Part shown: positions 1 to 6,553 of the stretch, piece after piece
Layout: the number at the start of each line of letters is the position of its first letter
Numbering within the stretch: position 1 is the stretch's first letter
NCBI GenBank assembly: GCA_017517985.1
Contig: JAFWWX010000395.1
Location: 1 to 8,815 of the forward strand
Origin: Clostridia bacterium
Lineage (GTDB): Bacteria > Bacillota_A > Clostridia > Oscillospirales > CAG-382
Length of the DNA stretch: 8,815 nt
Direction: 5' to 3'
Translations under genes and position numbers: made by a program
Notes under the pieces: generated by a model
Told to the model about the DNA's origin: nothing
Databases searched by the model: none
What the model saw: only the letters and a program-made list of their open reading frames with translations

Positions 1-9
1 AAAACAGAT

Positions 10-1632
10 TTAATACAAAGCCTTTACGGGCGCACGATGAATCTCATCAAGGATAACGCCGTCAATGCTTTTGAAGCGTTCCGAAATGTAATCGCTCATG
101 GAGTATCTGTTGTATGCTCCTTTTGCGATAAACACACGGTCGGGATTTGAGATTATCTCCTCAAGCTTTAAGAGTACCTTTTGGTCCTTTGTTTTCTCAA
201 GGTGTCTGTGAGCAAACTGACGGTACACAAAGCCGTAACCGCCGATCTTTACCCAATCGTTATGACGGATATCGTGGTCGTCGGGATTGAGTACGCCCCA
301 GAGAACGTGTCCGCACTCCTCGCATTTGTGATTCTGCGTTGTTTCCTTTTTGAAGTAGAACTGATCGGCGTGTACCTTATAGTGAGTACCGTCGTCGTTT
401 ATCTCCATCATAATGGGCTTTCCGCAGTAGGGACAAATGTAGCATTTCTTCACTCTTGAATACACAGCGACAGGCTTTCGCATATATCCGTCTCTTGCTC
501 GTTCCTTTGAGAGAACGATGTACATTGTTTCCTTGCCGTTTTTGTATTCGTCATAGGCACGGTCAATGTCGGAGAGTGAATATACAACCTGTGCTTTTGT
601 ATTAGGAAGAGTTTCCTGTATCTCACGAACCCATTTCTTAGTGACGTGAGAAGGACAAAGAATTACATTAAAGCACTTCTTGCCGTTCTGATGAGCCGAG
701 AGAGCCACAGAACCTATTTTTGTTTTACCGCTGCCGCATTCTGCAACAATAAGACCGACCTTTGATTTGTCAAGTCTACGCTTTACTGCTTCGGCTACGG
801 CAAGCTGGGCGGGATAAAGAGTATATCCCACGTTCTTTTTCAGGTTTCCGTTAATCCTTTTTATCCTGTCGCAGATGGTTTCTCTGGACGGATCAAAGAG
901 AGGATTAAAGGATTCCCTTATTCTATTCGCAATGGTGATGCCGTACTTGTTAAGGTACTGAGAAACGGTGGCAATGTTTTCAAAGCCGCTGTTTTTTACT
1001 GCACCGGGAATAGAAATCCTACCTATTTTGAGACCTTGATTTACAATATCCTCGATCTCTTTTTCATCATTACGCACCTCAAGCATATATGCGTCAAAGT
1101 GCACACTTGCAGAGAGCACCTCAAGCTGAACGAGTATCTTCTGTTTAAAGCATTCCTCAAGGATGTAGTCTTTGAATTCGGGAATGAGAGGTATGGATGA
1201 TTTCTTATCCAGCTCGGCATAGAGAGAATCTGTATCACCTTCATCGCAGAAGATATACATCTTTCTCTTTGCCTTTGGATTTTCCACCTCCATTTGTTCC
1301 TCATCTTCCATTTCGCCGCTTTCATCGTCAAGTGCAAGCATAGTACCCTCGGCATAGATACCGTCGTGGGTAACGCTTCTTTTGTACGCATTGTGCTGTG
1401 CCCGTAAGATGATCTTGTGATTTTCCACGATTGCCTCAACACCTGCACCTTTACGCAGTGCATCAGCCATCGCTCTGACCTGTTCGGGGTATCCACCAAA
1501 ACGCATTGCTACAAGGTTTCGCTCCGAGCCGCTTGCCTTATGATACACGAATGTATCGGCATAGCAACTAAGGCGAAGTCCCTGTACTGTGTCGTTATAC
1601 GTTATAGGGGACAGAGTGTTCATTTCCCTCAA
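10..1632 (-). CDS. DEAH-type helicase/ATPase with zinc-ribbon insert, lacking its C-terminal half
   Basis: Likely an SF2-type nucleic-acid helicase or translocase. Seen with numbering from the TTG at 1632: a Q-motif-like YPAQ (about 273-276), a Walker A site GSGKT (300-304), a motif Ia-like segment ILCPSHVTKKW (about 324-334), a four-cysteine zinc ribbon (C400xxC403 and C437xxC440) inserted between motifs Ia and II, and motif II DEIH (529-532). The frame then ends at TAA (10-12) after only eight more residues. Motif III and the whole second RecA-like domain (motifs IV-VI) are absent, so as drawn it could not be an active helicase. The N-terminal 270 residues match nothing I recognise and include an acidic stretch (about 101-117). 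Start: AAGGAGG at 1643-1649 lies 10 nt before the TTG but 19 nt before the first ATG (1623), which favours TTG, not decisively. Helicases with this zinc ribbon are common on conjugative and phage-derived elements of Firmicutes; a mobile origin here is inference. Confidence 0.75.
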   Translation of the reverse strand: MREMNTLSPITYNDTVQGLRLSCYADTFVYHKASGSERNLVAMRFGGYPEQVRAMADALRKGAGVEAIVENHKIILRAQHNAYKRSVTHDGIYAEGTMLALDDESGEMEDEEQMEVENPKAKRKMYIFCDEGDTDSLYAELDKKSSIPLIPEFKDYILEECFKQKILVQLEVLSASVHFDAYMLEVRNDEKEIEDIVNQGLKIGRISIPGAVKNSGFENIATVSQYLNKYGITIANRIRESFNPLFDPSRETICDRIKRINGNLKKNVGYTLYPAQLAVAEAVKRRLDKSKVGLIVAECGSGKTKIGSVALSAHQNGKKCFNVILCPSHVTKKWVREIQETLPNTKAQVVYSLSDIDRAYDEYKNGKETMYIVLSKERARDGYMRKPVAVYSRVKKCYICPYCGKPIMMEINDDGTHYKVHADQFYFKKETTQNHKCEECGHVLWGVLNPDDHDIRHNDWVKIGGYGFVYRQFAHRHLEKTKDQKVLLKLEEIISNPDRVFIAKGAYNRYSMSDYISERFKSIDGVILDEIHRAPVKALY

Positions 1633-1669
1633 AACTCAGATACCTCCTTCGTTTAAGTTTTGGTTCCAA
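1595..1669 (-). CDS. Possible 24-codon leader ORF overlapping the helicase start
   Basis: A TTG-initiated frame encodes 24 residues beginning M-E-P-K-L-K-R-R-R-Y-L. It is preceded by an AGAAGGAGG site (1681-1689) with an 11-nt gap. The helicase SD (1643-1649) lies inside it, and its stop lies 35 nt inside the helicase gene, so its translation could be coupled to that of the helicase. It is short, has a non-ATG start, and could simply be a product of clustered SD-like sequence. Confidence 0.25.
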   Translation of the reverse strand: MEPKLKRRRYLSFEGNEHSVPYNV

Positions 1670-1716
1670 CTTTTGTTTAACCTCCTTCTAAAAAATTTGT
1701 TTTCCGCAAAACTTGT

Positions 1717-1728
1717 TTAAGCCCTCAT
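1717..1728 (-). promoter_or_regulatory. Strong SD followed by a 3-codon minimal ORF
   Basis: AAAGGAGG (1734-1741) sits 5 nt before ATG AGG GCT TAA. This is an ideal ribosome site whose frame stops after three residues. It is the first of three consecutive AGGAGG sites (the others at 1681-1687 and 1643-1649) in the 110 nt before the helicase. It may load or stall ribosomes in the leader; no function is shown. Confidence 0.35.
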
Positions 1729-1750
1729 ATGAGCCTCCTTTCCTTACTCA

Positions 1751-1797
1751 AAACAAAAAACACGCAAAAAGTCCCAAATAGACTTAATACGTGTTTT
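1751..1797 (-). terminator. Terminator-like hairpin in the helicase leader (attenuator candidate)
   Basis: In minus-strand RNA an outer 8-bp stem AAAACACG/CGUGUUUU (1790-1797 with 1757-1764) encloses an inner 5-bp stem AAGUC/GACUU. A U-rich tail follows (UUUUUUGUUUUG, overlapping the 3' arm). It lies between the promoter (1940-1968) and the helicase gene, not after a gene, so it is placed to attenuate helicase transcription. The outer stem is AT-rich and only moderately stable. Confidence 0.55.
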
Positions 1798-1810
1798 ATA
1801 TCCGAGTAAA

Positions 1811-1861
1811 TTATTTTGTTTTCCGTAAAAATGACAAAAAGCAGGTACCGAAAATGCCCAT
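1811..1861 (-). CDS. Candidate leader peptide, 16 aa (MGIFGTCFLSFLRKTK)
   Basis: ATG at 1861, preceded by AAGGG with a 6-nt gap, opens a 16-codon frame ending in TAA (1811-1813). The start codon and SD lie inside a small hairpin (1858-1879). The coding part runs through the 3' arm of the larger hairpin (1839-1898), and the stop is only 13 nt before the terminator-like hairpin at 1757-1797. Translating or stalled ribosomes would therefore affect both structures, as in attenuation leaders of resistance genes. The peptide opens with MGIF, as does the ErmC leader (MGIFSIFVI...). Four residues can match by chance, so homology is not claimed. Confidence 0.4.
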   Translation of the reverse strand: MGIFGTCFLSFLRKTK

Positions 1862-1898
1862 ACCTATCCCTTAGGATGGAACATACCTGTACCTGCTT
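1839..1898 (-). promoter_or_regulatory. Nested RNA hairpin in the helicase leader
   Basis: Perfect 10-bp outer arms AAGCAGGTAC/GTACCTGCTT enclose a 40-nt loop. The loop holds an inner hairpin CCAU-CCUA/UAGG-AUGG with one bulged U (1858-1879) and loop AGGGA. On the minus strand the outer 3' arm runs directly into UUUUUG. The inner hairpin sequesters the SD and AUG of the 16-codon ORF. Two further copies of AAGCAG upstream could compete for the 3' arm, so alternative folds are available. Confidence 0.6.
1864..1884 (-). CDS. Candidate 6-codon upstream ORF (MFHPKG)
   Basis: ATG at 1884, with a weak AGG-type SD, opens a frame that stops at TAG (1864-1866). Only two bases separate that stop from the ATG of the 16-codon leader ORF, so termination could feed re-initiation there. 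The very short length makes this speculative on its own. Confidence 0.25.
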   Translation of the reverse strand: MFHPKG

Positions 1899-1925
1899 AA
1901 CTGCTTACCGTTTTAACTGCTTACC
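1899..1925. repeat. Two direct copies of AACTGCTTACC, 16-bp period
   Basis: The 11-mer AACTGCTTACC occurs at 1899-1909 and 1915-1925, and the related ACCTGCTTAA at 1891-1900. On the minus strand these give three successive AAGCAG copies at the very 5' end of the predicted helicase transcript, each able to pair with the CUGCUU in the 3' arm at 1839-1844. They may be competing pairing partners or a protein-binding repeat. Confidence 0.6.
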
Positions 1926-1939
1926 ATTTTTACAATGAC

Positions 1940-1968
1940 ATTTTAACATATGATTTTATTGCTTTCAA
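1940..1968 (-). promoter_or_regulatory. Sigma-70/SigA-type promoter for the helicase unit
   Basis: On the minus strand, TTGAAA (1963-1968), a 17-bp spacer and TAAAAT (1940-1945), with an extended TGt before the -10. The predicted start is near 1933. It lies downstream of the serpin terminator and about 300 nt before the helicase, so the helicase has its own promoter and a long leader. Confidence 0.75.
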
Positions 1969-2023
1969 TGGCAGGAGTTAAAAAAGTGGGTGGTAAAATT
2001 TTTCATCAAAGAATTGTATATAC

Positions 2024-2071
2024 AAAAAAATCTCGCCAACCTCATCACGAAAGTGACAAGATTGACGAGAT
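2024..2071 (-). terminator. Rho-independent terminator of the serpin operon
   Basis: In minus-strand RNA, 19 continuous base pairs (2053-2071 with 2030-2048) with a UUUC tetraloop are followed by seven U. Several pairs are G-U and would be A-C mismatches in plus-strand RNA, so the element is oriented to end leftward transcription. It begins 26 nt after the serpin stop codon. Confidence 0.92.
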
Positions 2072-2097
2072 AATGACCAGATATGACCAAATACTAA

Positions 2098-3348
2098 TTA
2101 TCCTTCAACATCCATCATTGTACCGATGAAGAACGGAAGATTAGTTTCACAGTCGATAAGCATATATACAAACGGTCTGTCAAGATAAACTTCCTTCGGA
2201 GGTTCCAAAGGTTCCATTGCAGATTCTGCTTTCATTTCAACAACGGTTGCTGCACCTGCCTTTGTGCCTTTGCCGTCAACGTTGATATATGTCTGATGAA
2301 TAACTCGGCTGATGCAGATGTTGCCCTCTGTTGATTCTCCGAGCTTTGAAAAATCAGCAACAGTATAGTTAAATGCGTCGGCCATTCCCATTTCTTTTAA
2401 GATATCGCTCATTTCAACCTTAAACTCTGTTTCAAATTTCGGAATAGCAGTGCTTACTCTTGTCTGCTGTGCGTTTGAAAGCATTTCGTTCAGATGCTCA
2501 CCGTCAAGGGTTGCAATATATTCGGAAACGGTAACATCTTCATTGGGTAGGAGGGCGGCAAAAGCATATTTGCGGTCTTTGTAGTATTTGATAAAGCCGG
2601 TAGCATTTTCGTCCTCAAGATACATACCTTCAGAGGAATACATAAGTTCTACATCACGCTTTTCTCCGTCCTCAGTTGTAAACTTTCCGTCTCTTATCTG
2701 ATTTTCCTTGTAAATGTTCTGCCATTCTGCATCAAAAGCAAGTGCGTTTACGAGATACATTACAGCCTCGGGCGGAATTTCATCAAGAATATCCTTTATC
2801 ATTCCGTCAGTATTATCTTCAACCCATTCGTTGATCTCTTTAAGAGTGGAATTGTCAAAGGGTGCCTTAAATATTCCTGCACCGTAGTAATCGGCATTAG
2901 TCTGGAGAAAATCCTCATTTACGGTAAATGATTCAGCATCCTTAAACCAAATAGAATTTGCAAGACTAAGCTTGTATTTTTCTTCCTCGGGTAGATTTGC
3001 CATATATCTCTTTACCCAAAAATTAAGCTGTTCTATTGGCATACCGAGAACGGCTTCCATTTGTGTAAGAGTTTCATTGTCAGCTCCGTTTGCGGTCATA
3101 GAAAGTGCCACAAGCACTGACAAAGGCGATATGAGTGTGTTTTCGCCGTCTGCAAGACTTTCCTTAAACAAACGCACCGCAAAGTCGGTTACTGCTGCAT
3201 CGCTGACGTCAACAAGTTCAATGTTTTTTGCTACATCGGGATTGGGCTTAATATCGTCCATTAAATCATCTGACTGTGGTACGTCACAAGCGGTAAATAC
3301 CGACAGTGCAAGGACGAGAGTAAGTATAAAAGATAATATTCGTTTCAT
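2098..3348 (-). CDS. Secreted serpin-family serine protease inhibitor (lipoprotein)
   Basis: Serpins inhibit proteases by a suicide-substrate mechanism in which the cleaved reactive-centre loop (RCL) inserts into a beta sheet. The 416-aa protein has an N-terminal signal with a lipobox ending in Cys21 (VFTAC), so it is probably anchored to the outer face of the membrane. An acidic linker follows, then a serpin fold with NTLISPLSVLVALSM (about 70-84), the segment SLANSIWF (about 128-135) and the C-terminal signature LDRPFVYMLID...LPFFIGT. The hinge GTKAGAAT (361-368) has the small residues expected of inhibitory serpins, with Lys where Glu is usual. Canonical spacing puts P1-P1' at Glu375-Ser376, but the loop to Pro392-Phe393 is about six residues longer than in alpha-1-antitrypsin, so the scissile bond is uncertain. 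AAGGAG lies 6 nt before the ATG. Citrate synthase ends 12 nt upstream, so the two are probably co-transcribed. Gut [Eubacterium] siraeum serpins (siropins) are known to inhibit human neutrophil proteases; that role here is inference. Confidence 0.96.
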   Translation of the reverse strand: MKRILSFILTLVLALSVFTACDVPQSDDLMDDIKPNPDVAKNIELVDVSDAAVTDFAVRLFKESLADGENTLISPLSVLVALSMTANGADNETLTQMEAVLGMPIEQLNFWVKRYMANLPEEEKYKLSLANSIWFKDAESFTVNEDFLQTNADYYGAGIFKAPFDNSTLKEINEWVEDNTDGMIKDILDEIPPEAVMYLVNALAFDAEWQNIYKENQIRDGKFTTEDGEKRDVELMYSSEGMYLEDENATGFIKYYKDRKYAFAALLPNEDVTVSEYIATLDGEHLNEMLSNAQQTRVSTAIPKFETEFKVEMSDILKEMGMADAFNYTVADFSKLGESTEGNICISRVIHQTYINVDGKGTKAGAATVVEMKAESAMEPLEPPKEVYLDRPFVYMLIDCETNLPFFIGTMMDVEG

Positions 3349-3360
3349 TTTTGACTCCTT

Positions 3361-4722
3361 TTATCTATCCTCAATGTTTACATATTTTCTCGGTTCTTTC
3401 ACATTGATGTATGCGGGACGTATAATCTTGCCGTTATTCTGTATTTCCTCTATTCTGTGGGCGCTCCAGCCTGCAATTCTTGCGATGGCAAAGATAGGCG
3501 TGTAAAGCTCATACGGGAGCTTTAGCATCTTGTATATCAAGCCCGAATAAAAGTCCACGTTGGCACTTACGCCCTTATATATCTTACGCTTTTCGCTGAT
3601 GATTTCGGGAGCAAGTCTTTCAACCGCTTCATACAGTGCGTAATCCTCATCGCAGCCTTTTTCTTTGGCAAGATCTTTGGCACAGATTTTCAAAACGTCC
3701 GCTCTCGGATCGGACTTTGAATATACTGCGTGTCCCATACCGTAGATAAGACCTGCATTGTCAAACGCTTCTTTATTGAGCAGCCGCATAAGGTAATCTC
3801 TGATTTGCCCCTCGTCTGTTGTGTCAATGGATTTCTTCATATCGTCAAACATCTGAACCACCTTGATGTTTGCACCGCCGTGTCTCGGACCTTTAAGTGA
3901 GCCGAGTGCCGCCGCTATTGCAGAATAGGTATCTGTGCCGGAGGACGTGACAACGTGAGTTGTAAAGCTGGAGTTGTTACCGCCGCCGTGTTCTGCGTGA
4001 AGAACAAGAGCAAGGTCAAGCACCTCTGCCTCAAGAGGAGTAAAGTGACCGTCTTTGCGGAGAATGTGCAGGATGTTTTCTGCAGTTGACATTTCAGGCT
4101 TGGGGTATCTGATATGCAGGCTCTTGTAAAGATGGTAATGCCTGTAACCGTGATAGCCGTATACCGCAAGAAGAGGAAACATAGCAATAAGCTGTAAACT
4201 CTGTCTGAGTACATTTTCTACCGATGTGTCGTCGGGATTTTCATCGTATGAGTAAAGAGCAAGAACGCTTCTTGAAAGAATGTTCATCATATCCTTGCTG
4301 GGTGCCTTGAGTATCATATCACGGACAAAGGACTGCGGAAGACTGCGGTATTCGGCAAGTGTGGCTTTGAATTTTTCAAGCTCGTCGCTTGTGGGAAGCT
4401 CGGAAAACAAGAGAAGATATACCGCCTCCTCAAAGCCGAATCTTCCCGTTTTATGAAAGCCGTCAACAAGGTCTTCTACGTTATAGCCTCTGTAGTAAAG
4501 CTCGCCCTCGCAGGGGATTGCTTCACCGCTAGGACCTTTGGCTTTTGCTTTGATGTGAGATATTTCGGTAAGTCCCGTTACAACTCCGTTACCGTCAAGG
4601 TCACGAAGTCCGCGCATTACGTTGTGCTCCGGGTACATCTCGGGACGGATGTTGTTATTGCCGCAGGATTTTGATGCAAGCTCTTTTATATACGGTGTGA
4701 TTTCTGAATATGATCTGTTCAA
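3361..4722 (-). CDS. gltA: Citrate synthase
   Basis: Condenses acetyl-CoA with oxaloacetate to citrate, the entry step to the TCA cycle; in fermentative clostridia it mainly supplies 2-oxoglutarate for glutamate. Catalytic residues are visible (numbering from the TTG start): His245 in HAEHGGG, His281 in GPRHGGAN and Asp390 in ANVDFYSG, plus GMGHAVYSKSDPRA (about 328-341). The start is placed at TTG 4722 (453 aa). A strong AAGGAGG (4732-4738) lies 9 nt before it, and the conserved start of the family, close to ITPYI, follows. A longer frame from ATG 4773 has no SD and would translate the SD itself as Arg-Arg. The lipoprotein gene ends 76 nt upstream; the intervening CA-rich leader shows no terminator. 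The serpin SD directly follows the stop codon, so the two form an operon. No other TCA genes are nearby. Confidence 0.97.
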   Translation of the reverse strand: MNRSYSEITPYIKELASKSCGNNNIRPEMYPEHNVMRGLRDLDGNGVVTGLTEISHIKAKAKGPSGEAIPCEGELYYRGYNVEDLVDGFHKTGRFGFEEAVYLLLFSELPTSDELEKFKATLAEYRSLPQSFVRDMILKAPSKDMMNILSRSVLALYSYDENPDDTSVENVLRQSLQLIAMFPLLAVYGYHGYRHYHLYKSLHIRYPKPEMSTAENILHILRKDGHFTPLEAEVLDLALVLHAEHGGGNNSSFTTHVVTSSGTDTYSAIAAALGSLKGPRHGGANIKVVQMFDDMKKSIDTTDEGQIRDYLMRLLNKEAFDNAGLIYGMGHAVYSKSDPRADVLKICAKDLAKEKGCDEDYALYEAVERLAPEIISEKRKIYKGVSANVDFYSGLIYKMLKLPYELYTPIFAIARIAGWSAHRIEEIQNNGKIIRPAYINVKEPRKYVNIEDR

Positions 4723-4731
4723 TGGTTTTTG

Positions 4732-4738
4732 CCTCCTT
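4732..4738 (-). promoter_or_regulatory. SD that fixes the citrate synthase start at TTG
   Basis: AAGGAGG on the minus strand, 9 nt before TTG 4722. It falls inside the longer in-frame ORF from ATG 4773, whose own upstream sequence is AT-rich and has no SD. This supports the shorter protein. Confidence 0.8.
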
Positions 4739-4798
4739 AGTGTGTATGTGCTGTGTGTGGATTGGTGTTTCATTTAGATATATATGTTATTGATTGTT

Positions 4799-6121
4799 CT
4801 ATTCTTGCTTCTGCAAAATCACAGAGCCGTCCTTTCCGCTGGTATAGATTATATAATTACACTCATTTCCCTGTGTGCCCTTAAATGAAAGCCCATATGT
4901 TGTAAAGTCGCCGTAGAACACAACTCCGACTACAAGAGGTTTATTCACATCAAGCTTATCAAGTGCATAAAGCTTTTCGCCCGGAACAAGCCCCTCGTCA
5001 GTAAGCTCCATAAGTGTCAGGCTTATATCAGAAAGTTCTTCGGAAGGCTGCAAAAGAAGATATTGCGTATATTCCGATTCCTCTTTAATAAAAACGTGGT
5101 GCTCAGTTTCGTTGACAGCATCCTTCGTTGTACTTTCAAGCGTTATGGGATTAAAGTAGGATGCTTTTGGATAACCGCACAAAAGCTCTGAAGTTTCGGT
5201 TGCGGATTTTTCCTCTCTGTTCTCGGAAATAAACTTCTCAACATCCTCTGTTCTTATGTCGATATAATTATCTCTGTCAGCCTTTGTGACAAGTCTAATG
5301 TACATTGGCGGAGAAACTGGAGCACCGCCGCCGATCATAAGGTCAAAGGTTTCGTCAATTTCATAAACCAGGATATAAAGCCCCGAGCCTGTATCAATGG
5401 CGTTATACATCTGAAAATCGCTCCACGTAAGCTCTTCACCCTTGTTTTCGGCAAGTCTTATCACTCTTTCAATGGTAAGGTCAAGTTTTTCATTCTTTGG
5501 CTCAAAACTGATTATTGCTTTCTTCACAATATCGTCTGCAAGCTCGGCTTCTGTTTCGATTTTTTCAGCTCCTTCAATTCTTTCAAGGTGGATATATGCG
5601 TAATGCTTTTCGTCAAGCACAAGGAGATAGTAATACTGACTTTCGATTTCCTCGACAATCTGCTCATATACTCCTTGCTTCTTTATATCCTCAAGCATTC
5701 CCTCGGGGATTTCCATTTTGAACTTTAATACCTTAAAGTTTCCGTCAATTTCACCATCGGGTACAACATGGTATACAGGAGCATAACCTTGTGAAGCTCG
5801 GCTGACTACTGATTCGGGAGGACATCCGTCACCGCAAAGGAGTATTTGATAATCTTTAAGTTCTAAAACATCCTGTGACATAGGAAGTCTGATTGAAGCA
5901 GTGCCATGTGTGGGTGTATTATCCGAACGATACACATCATCACAAAGGTAAATATCTGTCAGAAATTCATCATAATTATCCGGGTGAAGTAGTTGTCCGT
6001 CTCCGTCGTTCTGTTCTACGCTTTTGTCTGTATTATCTGGAACATCAGGCGACGTTTTATTGCAACCAACTACCGATAACAGAAGTACTGCGGCAAGCAG
6101 TATAGCAAGTATTTTCTTCAT
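4799..6121 (-). CDS. Lipoprotein of unknown function, 440 aa
   Basis: A type II signal peptide is clear: a Lys-Lys start, a hydrophobic core and the lipobox LSVVGC with Cys20 as the lipidation site. An Asn/Asp/Ser/Thr-rich linker (about 21-45) follows, as usual for surface-exposed Gram-positive lipoproteins. The rest (about 46-440) is soluble, acidic and rich in beta-type residues, with a Tyr-rich stretch (QYYYLLVLDEKHYAYIHL) and a Gly/Pro segment (MIGGGAPVSPPMYIRL). I see no catalytic motif and do not recognise the family. AAAGGAGG lies 8 nt before the ATG. The 130-aa membrane protein gene ends 18 nt upstream, so the two are probably co-transcribed and may act together at the membrane. Confidence 0.88.
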   Translation of the reverse strand: MKKILAILLAAVLLLSVVGCNKTSPDVPDNTDKSVEQNDGDGQLLHPDNYDEFLTDIYLCDDVYRSDNTPTHGTASIRLPMSQDVLELKDYQILLCGDGCPPESVVSRASQGYAPVYHVVPDGEIDGNFKVLKFKMEIPEGMLEDIKKQGVYEQIVEEIESQYYYLLVLDEKHYAYIHLERIEGAEKIETEAELADDIVKKAIISFEPKNEKLDLTIERVIRLAENKGEELTWSDFQMYNAIDTGSGLYILVYEIDETFDLMIGGGAPVSPPMYIRLVTKADRDNYIDIRTEDVEKFISENREEKSATETSELLCGYPKASYFNPITLESTTKDAVNETEHHVFIKEESEYTQYLLLQPSEELSDISLTLMELTDEGLVPGEKLYALDKLDVNKPLVVGVVFYGDFTTYGLSFKGTQGNECNYIIYTSGKDGSVILQKQE

Positions 6122-6139
6122 TGAAATATCCTCCTTTTT

Positions 6140-6532
6140 CTACTTTTCTTTAATGAAACATAGTCCGAAAATTGCGAGAAGGATTACTGTAATAGCGACG
6201 CCAACTGCTGAAACATAGCTTATTCCGAACAGTAAAGGCGAAAGCGACACGAGTGTTGCAATTCCAGATATATTCATAATAGCCGTATTTAAACCCTTGC
6301 TGTATTTGAAAATGCAAATTACCGAAAGTATCAGCAGAACACAAGTGAGCAGTGCTGTTATAAGCGGTCCGAAGTTTGCATATCCGAATGGTGTAAGGCT
6401 GAAATATGAGAAAGTTTTTCTCCATGGCTCGCCATCGGGATTGCCAAAATTAAGTACGGCACCATAAGGGAGAAGTTCGAGAATAATTGCTGAAGCTGAT
6501 AATATCGGCAAAACGATTCTTTTTACTCTCAT
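6140..6532 (-). CDS. Small integral membrane protein, 130 aa, about four TM segments
   Basis: Hydrophobic stretches at about residues 5-28, 52-76, 82-103 and 104-127 suggest four membrane helices. The loop between the first two (NFGNPDGEPWRKTFSYFSLTPFGYANFG, given here only as residues 28-55) is aromatic-rich and, with the basic N-terminus inside, would lie outside. The C-terminus is Lys-Glu-Lys. GAGGAGG lies 8 nt before the ATG. The 109-aa gene ends 21 nt upstream and the lipoprotein starts 18 nt downstream, so it sits inside the operon. I do not recognise the family; a partnership with the lipoprotein is inference from position only. Confidence 0.85.
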   Translation of the reverse strand: MRVKRIVLPILSASAIILELLPYGAVLNFGNPDGEPWRKTFSYFSLTPFGYANFGPLITALLTCVLLILSVICIFKYSKGLNTAIMNISGIATLVSLSPLLFGISYVSAVGVAITVILLAIFGLCFIKEK

Positions 6533-6553
6533 TTACTATGCCTCCTCACTCCA

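Noticed and set aside
1041..1499. 152-codon minus-strand frame inside the helicase gene
   Set aside because: Out of frame with clear helicase motifs and Arg/Ser/Trp-rich in the manner of a shadow frame; no own SD.
1846..1872. Short plus-strand ORF reading MPIPIP
   Set aside because: No SD and no plus-strand promoter; it is the complement of the minus-strand leader ORFs.
1899..1925. CRISPR-like short repeats
   Set aside because: Only two 11-bp copies with a 5-bp gap; no spacer-sized intervals and no cas genes.
2972..3505. 177-codon open frame on the plus strand across the serpin/citrate synthase junction
   Set aside because: It lies opposite two well-supported genes, has no SD or family resemblance, and is best explained as an antisense shadow.
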